A DNA stretch of 64,000 nucleotides from Vallicoccus soli (GTDB taxonomy: Bacteria; Actinomycetota; Actinomycetes; Motilibacterales; Motilibacteraceae). Position numbers and translations under genes: made by a program. This document shows, piece by piece, positions 52,037 to 59,829 of this stretch (its first letter is position 1; each line of letters opens with the position of its first letter). The notes beneath the pieces are model-generated. The model was not told the origin of the DNA. It did not search any database and saw nothing but the letters and a program-made list of their open reading frames with translations. Location of the stretch: NCBI RefSeq assembly GCF_003594885.1, contig NZ_QZEZ01000004.1, positions 62,001 to 126,000 of the forward strand. The letters run 5' to 3'.

Positions 52037-52141
52037 CTACCACTGGCTTGCATCCGGGCGGAGGAGCAGCTCGCTCATCACGACGCGTGCAGGCCGCCTG
52101 ACGACGTAGCCGACGGCGTCTGCGATGTCCTCTGGTACGAG
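52037..52141 (-). pseudogene. SDR family oxidoreductase, C-terminal relic
   Basis: On the minus strand, 34 codons and a TAG read PEDIADAVGYVVRRPARV followed by a SELLLRPDASQW tail. This is the typical C-terminal end of a YdfG/serine-dehydrogenase-like SDR (PEDIADAV...RP...V...E.L.RP). An in-frame TGA lies directly before the first conserved residue, and no Rossmann-fold part is found upstream in any frame. It is therefore a remnant, not a gene. Confidence 0.65.
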
Positions 52142-52408
52142 TCAGGGGGAGGGAGCGTCACAGACGGCCTCGGAGTCGACGAGATGGACACGTGCCCCAT
52201 CTGCACTCGGATCGACGTGCGTGTTCCGTTGCGCTCCGAGCGGGGGTGCGCTGACACCGCGCGGGCGCGATCATCAGAGTCGTGCGCCAGGCAGCCGCTG
52301 CCCAGGACCCTGCACCACGCGACGTCGCGGACCAGCCCCCCACCGCAGGTACCGCGCCCGGCCAGGCAGACGATGTCGCTGGTGGCAGTTCGACGCCGTG
52401 CTGGCGCC

Positions 52409-52464
52409 GCTGGCACGGGGCCGCTGGCACGGGGCCGCTGGCACGGGGCCGCTGGCACGGGGCC
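52409..52464. repeat. Four 14-bp tandem repeats
   Basis: GCTGGCACGGGGCC occurs four times without mismatch (52409, 52423, 52437, 52451). It lies in the gene-poor stretch. 14 bp is not a multiple of three, so it is unlikely to be selected as coding. Expansion by slippage is the simplest explanation. Confidence 0.85.
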
Positions 52465-52732
52465 AACGTCTGCACGATCGTCGTGCTACCGGTGGACCTC
52501 GTCGCCGCGGCCGAGCAGCAGGGCAAGCACCGGCTCGAGGGGTGCGTGGAGGACGTCGGCGGTTGCTCGTCCCGATCGAGTCCGCCCGGACGGCGCGAAC
52601 GCGAGCCAGGCGGATCGATGCCTCGTCCGGCAGCTGCTGTGACCGCCGCACGTGCCGCAGGTGTCGTTCTGCGCCCCCGCCGTTCGTCCTAGCAGTGACA
52701 CCGGCGACCGGCGCCGGTGCGGGAAGGACACC

Positions 52733-53089
52733 ATGACCCTGTACGCAGCCATCATCTACAGCACCGACGTCGACTGGTCCGCTCGGGAGCAGGCGGGCGA
52801 GATGGCCGAGTACGCCGCCTTCAGCACCACGGCCGCTGCCGTGCTGCGCGGCGGCGCCGCGCTCTACCCGACCGCGACCGCCACGACGGTCCGGGTCACC
52901 GGCGGCAAGGGCGGCGAAGTGCTCAGCACCGACGGCCCCTACGCGGAGACCAAGGAGGTCCTCACCGGCTTCTTCCTGCTCGAGTGCGCCGACCTCGACG
53001 CAGCGCTCGCGCTCGCCGCGCAGATCCCCGCCGCATGGAACGGTGCGGTCGAGGTCCGTCCCGTCATCCCGATGGGACAGCCGTCCTGA
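52733..53089 (+). CDS. YciI/DGPF-family protein
   Basis: A 118-residue ferredoxin-like alpha/beta barrel protein of the YciI (DGPF) family; the signature is STDGPYAETKEVLTGFFLLE, here with DGPY. These small proteins are commonly encoded next to ECF42 sigma factors, exactly as here, and are thought to belong to the sigma factor's regulon or signalling; the enzymatic role is undefined. The ATG has GGGAAGGA upstream; TAGCAG at 52690 may be part of its promoter. The last base of its TGA is shared with the sigma gene's probable first codons (CTGA overlap). Confidence 0.9.
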   Translation: MTLYAAIIYSTDVDWSAREQAGEMAEYAAFSTTAAAVLRGGAALYPTATATTVRVTGGKGGEVLSTDGPYAETKEVLTGFFLLECADLDAALALAAQIPAAWNGAVEVRPVIPMGQPS

Positions 53090-54333
53090 CCGCCGACACG
53101 CACGCCGCCCTCGTCGCGCTCGTCCGCGACGAGGGCCGGCGCGTCATGGCCACCCTCGTGCGCACGACCGGGTCGTGGGAGCTGGCCGAGGACGCCGTCC
53201 AGGACGCTGCGCTCCGGGCGCTGGAGACGTGGTCCCGGGACGGCATCCCGGCAGAGCCACGCGCGTGGCTCACCCTCACAGCCCGCCGTCGAGCGCTGGA
53301 CGTGCTGCGGCGCGAGGCGGCCCGCACCGGCAAGCAGCAGGAGGCGGTGACGCTCATGGACCAGCGCGGCACCGCGGAGGACCTGCCCGGCTCCGTCGTC
53401 CGCGACGACCTGCTGCGTCTGATCTTCACCTGCTGCCATCCGGCACTGTCGCCGCAGACGCAGGTCGCCCTCGCGCTGCGCACGCTCGCTGGTCTCAGCA
53501 CCGCGGAGACCGCGCGGGCGCTCCTCGTGCCCGAGCAGGTCATGGCCAAGCGCCTGACCCGCGCCAAGCAGAAGATCCGCGACGCGGCCATCCCCTACCG
53601 CGTGCCCCCCGACGCCGAGCTGCCAGCCCGGCTCCGTGGCGTCGGGGCGACGGTCTACCTGATGTTCAACGAAGGCTGGGCACCGGGCGCCGGCGACACC
53701 GTCGTGCGGCCGGACCTGCTCGACGAGGCGGTGCGCCTGGCCCGGCTGCTGCACGAACTCATGCCCGACGAGCCCACCGCCACCGGGCTGCTGGCCCTGC
53801 TGCTCCTGCTCGACGCACGACGCGCCAGCCGCGCCGGACCGGACGGCTCCCCGCTGCTGCTGCGCGAGCAGGACCGCGCACTCTGGGACCGGGCGCTCGT
53901 GGACGAAGGCATGGCACTGCTCGGCGACGGGCTGCGTCGCACCCCGGAGCGTCCCGACCCCTACGTCGTGCAGGCAGCGATCGCAGCGTGCCACGTCCTG
54001 GCACCTCACCCGCAGGCGACGGACTGGCGGGCGATCTGCTCCTGGTACGACGTGCTGCTCACCGTGCAGGACGTACCCGCCGTGCGGCTGGCCCGGGCCG
54101 TCGCGCTCGCCGAGCGCGACGGTCCGGCAGCTGGGCTCGCGGCCCTCGAGCACGTGCGCGGCCTGGAGCGCACAGCCGCTCTGCACGCCGCACGCGCCGA
54201 GCTCCTGCTGCAGTGCGGGCACGGCCCGGCCGCCGTCGCGGCCTACGACCGCGCCCTCGCACTGCCGGCGTCCGGCCCCCAGGCCAAGCACCTCCAGGGC
54301 CGGCGCGCCGCCGCACAGGCGGCCTCGCAGTAG
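53086..54333 (+). CDS. ECF42-type RNA polymerase sigma factor with C-terminal DUF6596 extension
   Basis: A sigma-70 family ECF factor of about 415 residues. Region 2 (WELAEDAVQDAALRALETW, then PRAWLTLTARRRALDVLRRE) and region 4 (LAGLSTAETARALLVPEQVM, then KRLTRAKQKIRD) are intact. The remaining 240 residues are the large ECF42 C-terminal domain (GATVYLMFNEGWAPG block) ending in TPR-like helices. No anti-sigma gene is seen; in ECF42 the C-terminal domain controls activity. The start is uncertain: CTG at 53086 overlapping the YciI stop, ATG at 53035 (55-bp overlap), or ATG at 53146, which would cut into region 2. Confidence 0.85.
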   Translation: MTADTHAALVALVRDEGRRVMATLVRTTGSWELAEDAVQDAALRALETWSRDGIPAEPRAWLTLTARRRALDVLRREAARTGKQQEAVTLMDQRGTAEDLPGSVVRDDLLRLIFTCCHPALSPQTQVALALRTLAGLSTAETARALLVPEQVMAKRLTRAKQKIRDAAIPYRVPPDAELPARLRGVGATVYLMFNEGWAPGAGDTVVRPDLLDEAVRLARLLHELMPDEPTATGLLALLLLLDARRASRAGPDGSPLLLREQDRALWDRALVDEGMALLGDGLRRTPERPDPYVVQAAIAACHVLAPHPQATDWRAICSWYDVLLTVQDVPAVRLARAVALAERDGPAAGLAALEHVRGLERTAALHAARAELLLQCGHGPAAVAAYDRALALPASGPQAKHLQGRRAAAQAASQ

Positions 54334-54460
54334 CGCAGGCACGAGCAGCCACGGCGCGCGTGCGCAGCGCGGCACCCCTGCAACACCCTGCAGTACCGCG
54401 GTGGGGGCGGCTACGCTCTCCCGTTCTGCAGGGGCCCGCGTCCGTCGCTAAGGATGGACG

Positions 54461-55009
54461 TCACGCGTGCGCGCGCCATGGCGCTTCCTTCAGGCGTCCG
54501 ATGGTCCCAGCGCGCGAACGGGCGAGCACCAGGACCGCGCACGCGACGTACGCGAGGATCGCGGCGAGGCCGCCGACGTGAGCCTCCTGGTCGACCAGGA
54601 CGGCGGTGCCGGTCAGGATCGAGAAGTCGAACAACCCGTGGATGACCGAGTTGGCCCAGTTGCCGCCTGCGACGCGCCGCACCAGGTAGAAGAAGTAGCC
54701 GGCGAAGCTGACGGCTATGGGCTGGGGGATGCCTTGCGCTCCGCGCGACCCGAGCGCATTGACGATGTGCACCGCGCCGGACAGGGCGCTGGACCACAGC
54801 GCCACTGAGCCTCCTGCCAGGCCGTGGTTGCGCAAGGTCGTCACACCGATGCCGCGGAACATCCCCTCCTCGCCCCAGCCGACCAGCTGGATGGCGACGA
54901 GCAGCGCGAGCACGGAGGCGACGGTCTTGTCCCTGAGCGAGGCGTCGTCGACCGCGAGGGCGGTGCAGGCCAGGAAGATCGCCGGGACAGCCCAGACCCA
55001 CCGCCGCAC
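54461..55009 (-). CDS. CPBP family intramembrane metalloprotease, probably N-terminally shortened
   Basis: A 182-residue membrane protein with about five helices. The CPBP/Abi signature is complete: Glu-Glu and Arg in LVGWGEEGMFRGIGV, His in SSALSGAVHIVNALG, and His in WANSVIHGLFDF, the presumed zinc and catalytic residues. Full-length members are usually 220-300 residues with one or two more N-terminal helices; here the sequence upstream of about 55015 stops looking like a membrane protein and opposes a TetR relic. The GTG at 55009 is the best in-frame start. It may be an active short form or a truncated gene. Confidence 0.65.
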   Translation of the reverse strand: MRRWVWAVPAIFLACTALAVDDASLRDKTVASVLALLVAIQLVGWGEEGMFRGIGVTTLRNHGLAGGSVALWSSALSGAVHIVNALGSRGAQGIPQPIAVSFAGYFFYLVRRVAGGNWANSVIHGLFDFSILTGTAVLVDQEAHVGGLAAILAYVACAVLVLARSRAGTIGRLKEAPWRAHA

Positions 55010-55035
55010 CGGCCGGTCCCGCCGAGGCGATCTCC

Positions 55036-55254
55036 TCGGGGTCGACGTCGACCCCGACGCCGACGCGGGGCGCCTCGCCGCCCTCCTGCTGGCCGTCCAC
55101 CGCGGGATCGAGGCCCTCCCCGAGGCGGGGCGTCGACGAGGACTCCCTGGCGGGGATCGCGCAGACCGCCCTGGCCGCTCTCCCGCGACCGTCAGGGCGG
55201 AGGCGCTCGCAGCGGGCCCGACCGGGCGCGTACGAGGCCGTCTCCCGGGAGTAG
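55036..55254 (+). pseudogene. TetR family regulator, frameshifted C-terminal remnant
   Basis: On the plus strand a reading frame encodes VDVDPDADAGRLAALLLAVH followed by RGIEALPEAG, very like the ligand-domain helix before the C-terminus of TetR regulators. A one-base shift near 55131 continues with VDEDSLAGIAQTALAALPRP, a fitting last helix, ending in TAG at 55252. No HTH part exists upstream. It is a truncated, frameshifted relic that meets the shortened CPBP gene head to head at about 55020. Confidence 0.4.
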
Positions 55255-55304
55255 GCACGGGACGGCGCGAGCGGCCCCGGCGGGAGGGTCGCTCGTGCGG
55301 CTCC

Positions 55305-55979
55305 TCACAAGAACGGGCCGAAGATCAGCGTGACCTGGGCGGCCGCGCGCTCGGGGTCCTGGGCCGCGATCGCCTCGACGAGCTCGTGGTGGGCCTCGCG
55401 GCCGAGGTCCTCGTCGCCGCCCTCCTCGTCGCGCATGTGCTGGGCGAACACGTCGAGCATGCTCAAGTAGAGGTCCAGGTAGAGCGGGTTGCGCGTCGCG
55501 GCGACGACCGCGGCGTGCAGGGCCAGGTCCGCGCCGGCCCTGGCCCGGGGGTCCGGGGAGGACCAGCTCGCGGCGCGGCGGTCCCGCAGCTCGCGCAGGA
55601 GCTCGACGTCGGCCTCGGTGCGCCGGAGCGCCGCCAGCGAGGCCGCGGTGCGGTCCAGGGCGAGCCTCAGCTCGAGGTAGTGCTGGCGGGTGCCGCCGCC
55701 CAGCTGGCGCTCCAGCGGCCCGGCCAGCTCCGAGGCGGAGATGACGAAGGTCCCCCGGCCCTGCTCGCGCCGCAGCAGGCCGGCGTGGACCAGGGACTGC
55801 ACGGCCTCGCGCACGGTGTTGCGGCCCGCGCCCGACAGGGTGACCAGCTCGGCCTCGACGGGGATCCGGCTGCCGACCGGCCACCGGCCCGAGACCACCT
55901 CGTCGCGGAAGCGGGCCGCCACCAGGTCGATCAGGCCTCCTCGACGCAGCGGCTCCGGCACGCTAGCCTCCCGATTCAT
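55305..55979 (-). CDS. GntR/FadR family transcriptional regulator
   Basis: A 224-residue GntR regulator of the FadR subfamily. The winged HTH reads DEVVSGRWPVGSRIPVEAEL, then AGRNTVREAVQSLVHAGLLR; an all-helical FCD effector domain follows (ELRLALDRTAASLAA, ALHAAVVAATRNPLYLDLY with metal-binding His/Asp). Effectors are usually small carboxylic acids. It is divergent from an MFS transporter gene 32 bp away and probably regulates it. Confidence 0.92.
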   Translation of the reverse strand: MNREASVPEPLRRGGLIDLVAARFRDEVVSGRWPVGSRIPVEAELVTLSGAGRNTVREAVQSLVHAGLLRREQGRGTFVISASELAGPLERQLGGGTRQHYLELRLALDRTAASLAALRRTEADVELLRELRDRRAASWSSPDPRARAGADLALHAAVVAATRNPLYLDLYLSMLDVFAQHMRDEEGGDEDLGREAHHELVEAIAAQDPERAAAQVTLIFGPFL

Positions 55980-55986
55980 CCCATCA

Positions 55987-56005
55987 TCCGACCTATGTCA
56001 TCGGA
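55987..56005. promoter_or_regulatory. Candidate GntR operator
   Basis: TCCGA (55987-55991) and TCGGA (56001-56005) form an inverted repeat with a 9-bp spacer, in the 32-bp gap between the GntR gene and the MFS transporter gene. Any regulator bound here would cover both promoters. Binding is inferred from position only. Confidence 0.35.
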
Positions 56006-56011
56006 GTCTAG

Positions 56012-57283
56012 GTGCACGCTCCACCAGCGCAGGCCGTCCAGCCGGGGCTCCGCCGCCCGGCCGTCTGGGCCGGTATCGCCATCGCCCTCACCGCGGTGAA
56101 CCTGCGGACGGCGGTGACCGGGTTCAGCCCGCTGCTGGAGACCATCGGGGCTGACCTCGGCTTCGGGGTGGCGGTGGCCGGACTCCTCGGGACCGTGCCG
56201 GCGGCCTCCTTCGCCGTCTTCGGCCTGCTCGCCCCGGTGGTGACGGGGCGGTTCGGGCTGGAGCGCACCGCCACCGCGGCGCTCGGCCTCACCGCCGTGT
56301 CCCTGCTGCTGCGCGCCCTGTCGTCCGGGGCGCCCGTGCTCGTGCTGTCCACCGTGCTGGCCCTGGCGGGCATCGGCGCGGTGAACGTGGTGATCGTGCC
56401 GCTGGTCAAGGCCTGGTTCCCGGACCGCATCGCCGTGTGGACCTCCGCGTACCTGCTCCTGCTGCAGACCGGCCAGTTCGTCGCCCCGCTCATGGCGGTG
56501 CCGGTCGCCGACGCCGGCGGGTGGCGCCTGTCCGTGGGCCTGTGGGCTGTCCCTGCTGCTCTCGCCGCCGCCGTCTGGCTCGTCCTGGCCGCGCGCACCT
56601 CCGCCGACCACCACGGGCCCACGGCGTCCCCGACCCGCAGCGCGAGGCGGCAGGTCCTGAGGTCGCCGGTCGTCTGGGGGCTCGTGGTCCTGTTCGCGAT
56701 GATGGCGCTGTCCAACTACACGATCATCACCTGGCTGCCGGCCGTGCTCACCGACGCCGGTGGCAGCCCGGGGCTCGGCGGCACCATGGTCGCGCTGTAC
56801 TCGGTCTGGGGCGTCGCCGCCGCGCTGGTGGTCCCGCAGGTGGCCGACCGGATGGCGAACCCGTTCCCCGCGGTCGTGCTGTGCTCGGCCGCCCTGGTGG
56901 CCGGCTACGTCGGTCTGGAGCGGGCGCCGATGAGCGCCACCTGGGTCTGGGTCTGCGCGCTCGGCATCGGCGTCAGCACCTTCCCGCTGTGCCTGACGTT
57001 GATCAACCGCCGTACGCGCAGCCCGCACTACGCGTCGGCGGTCTCGGGCTTCGTCCAGGGCACCGGCTACGGGCTGGCGTGCCTCGGCCCGATCGGCCTC
57101 GGCCTCCTGCGCGAGGCCACCGGGTCGTGGTCCGCGCCGCTGTGGACCCTCGTCGCGACCGTCGTGCCCACCCTGGTCGCAGGCTGGTACGCCTGCCGCC
57201 CGGGGCTCGTCGACGACGCCGTGGCCGACCCGGCCCGCACGCCCGCGGCCGCACCTCCGCCGGCGCCCTCGTCCTCGAGGTGA
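56012..57283 (+). CDS. MFS transporter, CynX/NimT family
   Basis: A 423-residue major facilitator with 12 membrane helices. The family hallmark AVNLRTAVTGFSPLLETIG follows the first helix, and the loop between helices 2 and 3 (PVVTGRFGLERTATAALG) replaces the usual MFS motif A. Relatives transport cyanate or 2-nitroimidazole, or are uncharacterised. The GTG start is leaderless or has a very short leader; no RBS is visible. The divergent GntR regulator is the likely control. Confidence 0.92.
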   Translation: MHAPPAQAVQPGLRRPAVWAGIAIALTAVNLRTAVTGFSPLLETIGADLGFGVAVAGLLGTVPAASFAVFGLLAPVVTGRFGLERTATAALGLTAVSLLLRALSSGAPVLVLSTVLALAGIGAVNVVIVPLVKAWFPDRIAVWTSAYLLLLQTGQFVAPLMAVPVADAGGWRLSVGLWAVPAALAAAVWLVLAARTSADHHGPTASPTRSARRQVLRSPVVWGLVVLFAMMALSNYTIITWLPAVLTDAGGSPGLGGTMVALYSVWGVAAALVVPQVADRMANPFPAVVLCSAALVAGYVGLERAPMSATWVWVCALGIGVSTFPLCLTLINRRTRSPHYASAVSGFVQGTGYGLACLGPIGLGLLREATGSWSAPLWTLVATVVPTLVAGWYACRPGLVDDAVADPARTPAAAPPPAPSSSR

Positions 57284-57305
57284 CGGGACGGGTCGTGCGG
57301 TGGCG

Positions 57306-57647
57306 TCAGCCGCGGGCGCGCAGCATGCGCGGGTCGGGCACGTGCCGCGACCTCCCGAGCGACCTCCCGAGCAGGTAGCCGGCGGCGGTGAGCAGGGCCA
57401 CCGCCGTCAGGAGCGCGTGCGCCTCGAGCCCGATCGCGTACGTCAGCAGCCAGTAGCAGGGCAGCAGGAGCACGGCCACCACGGCCGCGAAGCGCGCGTG
57501 CGCGGCCGCCCGGCGCAGGGCGTCGCGCGAGGTACGGCTGGCCGCCCGCCCCCGCGCCGGCCGGTGGCACCAGCCCGCGAGCAGGGCCAGGGTCGCCGTG
57601 AGCAGGCCCAGCAGGAGCAGCGACGGCTCGAGCGGCCCGCGCTCCAC
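57306..57647 (-). CDS. Two- to three-helix membrane segment, probable 3' part of a frameshifted gene
   Basis: This frame encodes VERGPLEPSLLLLGLLTATL, a Cys/His loop and the hydrophobic stretch FAAVVAVLLLPCYWLLTYAI, then ALLTAVALLTAAGYLLGRSL and a basic tail. It overlaps by about 200 bp the 3' part of the preceding propeller-like gene, whose own frame there is Arg/Cys/Ser-rich and shadow-like. The simplest reading is one gene with a one-base shift near the CCCCC run at 57647-57651. If it is separate, the GTG at 57647 has only a poor RBS. Confidence 0.45.
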   Translation of the reverse strand: MERGPLEPSLLLLGLLTATLALLAGWCHRPARGRAASRTSRDALRRAAAHARFAAVVAVLLLPCYWLLTYAIGLEAHALLTAVALLTAAGYLLGRSLGRSRHVPDPRMLRARG

Positions 57648-58870
57648 CCCCGCGCGGGGACCGGCACGGCGTCTCGCGCCAGCCCCGTCGCCAACCGCAG
57701 GTGCATCGCGGGCGATCCGTCGCCCGTGCTGCTCAGCACGGTCCGCGCCTGCCCCGGCTGCCACCGCAGGAGCGCGTCGCCGTCCGCGACGAGCAGGGAG
57801 CGGCCCTGCCAGGCCAGGGGCAGGGTGCCGTCCGGCGGACCCAGCAGCGACGGGACCCCCGCACCGCCGCCGTCGCGCAGCAGCGCGGGAGTGCCGGGCT
57901 CGCCCTGGGCGTACGGCGACGCCGGTGCGGCGGTCATCGCGAGCGTGCCACCGTCACGGGACCAGCCCGCCGGGGCGACCCGCCACCCCTCCGGCAGCCG
58001 AGCGCTCGCGAGCAGGGCGCCGTCGGGCGCGTGCACCGCCAACCGCCCTGCGCGGGACACGGCGATGCGGCCGTCCGCGGCGACGGCCGCCGAGCCCGCC
58101 CCGACCGCGAGCGCGGTCTGCGCGCCGGTCGCGGTGTCCACCACGCGCGTCGCGTCGGGCGACGCCACGACGAGGGCACGGCTGTCGGTCGACCAGGCCA
58201 GCAGCCGCGGTCCCCCGTCGTCGGGCAGGCGGACACCGGGGAGGCTGCCGACCGACCCGTCCCGCAGGTCGTGCACCCGTACCCCGCCGTCCGCGGTCAG
58301 CGCGAGCGAGGCCCCGTCGGGGGAGAGCAGCGGCGGCCATTCCGGGCGCAGGGCGCCCGGCAGCGGGACGCGCCGGGCGGTCGTCCCGTCCGCCCCCAGG
58401 ACGACGGCGAACTCCTCCCCGTCCTCGTCCCCGTCGACGTACGAGACCAGCGCCGGCCCGGCCGGGCTGGCCGAGACGGCGGCGGGCCGGGGCTCCCAGC
58501 CGGGCAGGTCGGTGAGGAGGGCGGGCCGGCCGTCGGCGCTGGACGGGCCGCCGAGGAGGCCCCGCCGCTCGAGCACCGCCGCGCCGAGCAGCGTGGCGGC
58601 GAGCAGGAGCGCGACGGCGGCCAGGGCGCCGAGCCGGGCGACCGGGTCGGTCACGAGCAGGCCGCGGGCGCGCGAGCGGACCGCGGCACGGAGCAGGTCG
58701 GCGGTCTCCGCCGCGCTCGGGCGGGCCCGGCCCGGGGCGGCGCAGGCCAGCAGGACCCCGAGCATCTCCTCGCCGCGCACCGCGCGCTCCGGGGCCGGCA
58801 GCAGGCGCAGCAGCAGCCGGTAGCGCCGCTCCAGCCGGGCCGCCGCGTCCGGCCGGCCCGCCGGGCTCAC
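57443..58870 (-). CDS. Membrane-anchored WD40/TolB-like propeller protein, 3' end likely frameshifted
   Basis: A 475-codon ORF. Residues 1-75 are the helical domain (RLERRYRLLLRLLPAPERAV, GEEMLGVLLACAAPGR) typical of proteins encoded beside PadR regulators. One membrane helix (LGALAAVALLLAATLLGAAV, near 90) is followed by an extracytoplasmic beta-propeller with WSTDSRALVVASPDATRVVD and WSRDGGTLAMTAAP-type blades. After about codon 405 the frame turns into improbable Arg/Cys-rich sequence while the overlapping frame encodes membrane helices, so the real C-terminus is probably the ORF at 57306-57647. The GTG start overlaps the padR stop as GTGA. Confidence 0.65.
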   Translation of the reverse strand: MSPAGRPDAAARLERRYRLLLRLLPAPERAVRGEEMLGVLLACAAPGRARPSAAETADLLRAAVRSRARGLLVTDPVARLGALAAVALLLAATLLGAAVLERRGLLGGPSSADGRPALLTDLPGWEPRPAAVSASPAGPALVSYVDGDEDGEEFAVVLGADGTTARRVPLPGALRPEWPPLLSPDGASLALTADGGVRVHDLRDGSVGSLPGVRLPDDGGPRLLAWSTDSRALVVASPDATRVVDTATGAQTALAVGAGSAAVAADGRIAVSRAGRLAVHAPDGALLASARLPEGWRVAPAGWSRDGGTLAMTAAPASPYAQGEPGTPALLRDGGGAGVPSLLGPPDGTLPLAWQGRSLLVADGDALLRWQPGQARTVLSSTGDGSPAMHLRLATGLARDAVPVPARGWSAGRSSRRCSCWACSRRPWPCSRAGATGRRGGGRPAVPRATPCAGRPRTRASRPWWPCSCCPATGC

Positions 58871-59211
58871 GCGGCGCCCTCCGCGGCAGACCCCCGCCGC
58901 CGCAGCCTGCGCAGCGCCGCCTCCGCCTGCCGCCGTGACCGCAGGGCCTCGGCCTCGAGGCGCTCGGCCCCGAGCCCCGTCAGCCGGTAGTAGCGCCGGA
59001 GCCGCGAGTCGACGACCTCCTCGCGGTCCACCGCCACCAGGCCCTCACCGGCCAGGCGGTCCAGCGCGCCGTACAGCGTCCCCACCCGCAGCCGCACGCT
59101 CCCGCGGGACAGCTCGCCGACCTCCTGCAGCACGGCGTAGCCGTGCATCGGGCCCCCGGCCAGGGCGCTGAGGATGAGGAAGGACGGCTCCTGGAGCCGG
59201 TCGCTCGGCAT
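58867..59211 (-). CDS. PadR family transcriptional regulator
   Basis: A 114-residue PadR regulator. The winged HTH is plain: SFLILSALAGGPMHGYAVLQ, then RVGTLYGALDRLAGEGLVAV and DSRLRRYYRLTGLGAERLEA. Members repress neighbouring membrane-protein genes, here the overlapping propeller gene. An in-frame ATG lies 12 nt upstream (59223), but TATGTT (complement of 59219-59224) ends 7 nt before 59211, so the shorter leaderless start is preferred. A 15-bp palindrome lies just upstream. Confidence 0.9.
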   Translation of the reverse strand: MPSDRLQEPSFLILSALAGGPMHGYAVLQEVGELSRGSVRLRVGTLYGALDRLAGEGLVAVDREEVVDSRLRRYYRLTGLGAERLEAEALRSRRQAEAALRRLRRRGSAAEGAA

Positions 59212-59218
59212 GGTCGCG

Positions 59219-59239
59219 AACATACTCCGGTCACCGGAG
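59219..59239 (-). promoter_or_regulatory. padR promoter with 15-bp palindromic operator
   Basis: The -10 box TATGTT (complement of 59219-59224) is abutted by CTCCGGT-C-ACCGGAG (59225-59239), a perfect palindrome located in the -35/-10 spacer. This is the expected position for PadR autorepression of the padR-propeller operon. Confidence 0.6.
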
Positions 59240-59325
59240 CATCGGCAACGGCCATCGAGGCGAGCTCGACCCTGACGCGCCAGCGCCGTCCACGGAGCCC
59301 CTGCTCCCCACCGGGCGCGCCGGGC

Positions 59326-59823
59326 TCAGCGCCGGCGGCGGGGTGAGGCGGAGCGGGGCGGCAGCGAGCGCATGTGGTCGCGCACGGGCGTGAGCAGGTC
59401 GGACAGGGCCCGCGCGTCCTCCCGCGGCAGGGGCTCGAACAGCTGCCGGCGCACGACCTCGGTGTGCCCGGGGAGCACCTGCGCCAGGCGCTCGCGCCCC
59501 GCGTCGGTGATGGTCACCGTCACCCCGCGCTCGTCGTCGGCGGAGGGGGCGCGGGTGACGAGGCCGGCCCGCTCGAGCAGCCCCGCCTGGTACGTCAGCC
59601 CGCTGCGGCTGTAGACGACGCCGTCGGCCAGGTCGGTCATCCGGGCGCTCCCGTCGGGCGCGTCGAGGCCGAGGCGCGCGAGCAGCTGGAACTGCACCCA
59701 GCTCAGGTCGCCGGCCTCGCGCAGCTGCTGCTCGACCGCGTGCCGCAGCAGGCCCGCGACCTCCATGAGCGCGAAGTACGCGCCCAGCTGGACGGGGTCG
59801 AGGTCGGCGCGGCGCTCCGGCAT
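59326..59823 (-). CDS. MarR family transcriptional regulator
   Basis: A 165-residue MarR regulator. LSWVQFQLLARLGLDAPDGS, MTDLADGVVYSRSGLTYQ and the wing VTRAPSADDERGVTVTIT are standard features. It is divergent from a quinone-reductase-like gene and the gap holds three palindromes. The transcript is leaderless: TAGGGT (complement of 59830-59835) ends 6 nt before the ATG. One Cys-free sensor domain; the ligand is unknown but phenolic/quinone-type compounds would fit the neighbour. The C-terminus ends in Arg-rich tail. Confidence 0.92.
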   Translation of the reverse strand: MPERRADLDPVQLGAYFALMEVAGLLRHAVEQQLREAGDLSWVQFQLLARLGLDAPDGSARMTDLADGVVYSRSGLTYQAGLLERAGLVTRAPSADDERGVTVTITDAGRERLAQVLPGHTEVVRRQLFEPLPREDARALSDLLTPVRDHMRSLPPRSASPRRRR

Positions 59824-59829
59824 GCGCCC

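Larger units (their letters stand above)
51907..52732. other. Gene-poor stretch with relics and repeats
   Basis: About 825 bp without a convincing complete gene. Several ORFs cross it in both directions, but none shows the coding composition, RBS or motifs of the neighbours. It contains a 35-codon SDR C-terminal relic (52037-52141), a 14-bp tandem repeat (52409-52464), and at its right end an RBS (GGGAAGGA) for the YciI-like gene. GC content is visibly lower than in flanking genes. It looks like the decayed left part of an accessory insertion. Confidence 0.55.

Noticed and set aside
52486-52755. An 89-codon minus-strand ORF overlapping the YciI start
   Set aside because: No RBS or motif, and it covers the likely promoter and start of the YciI-like gene.
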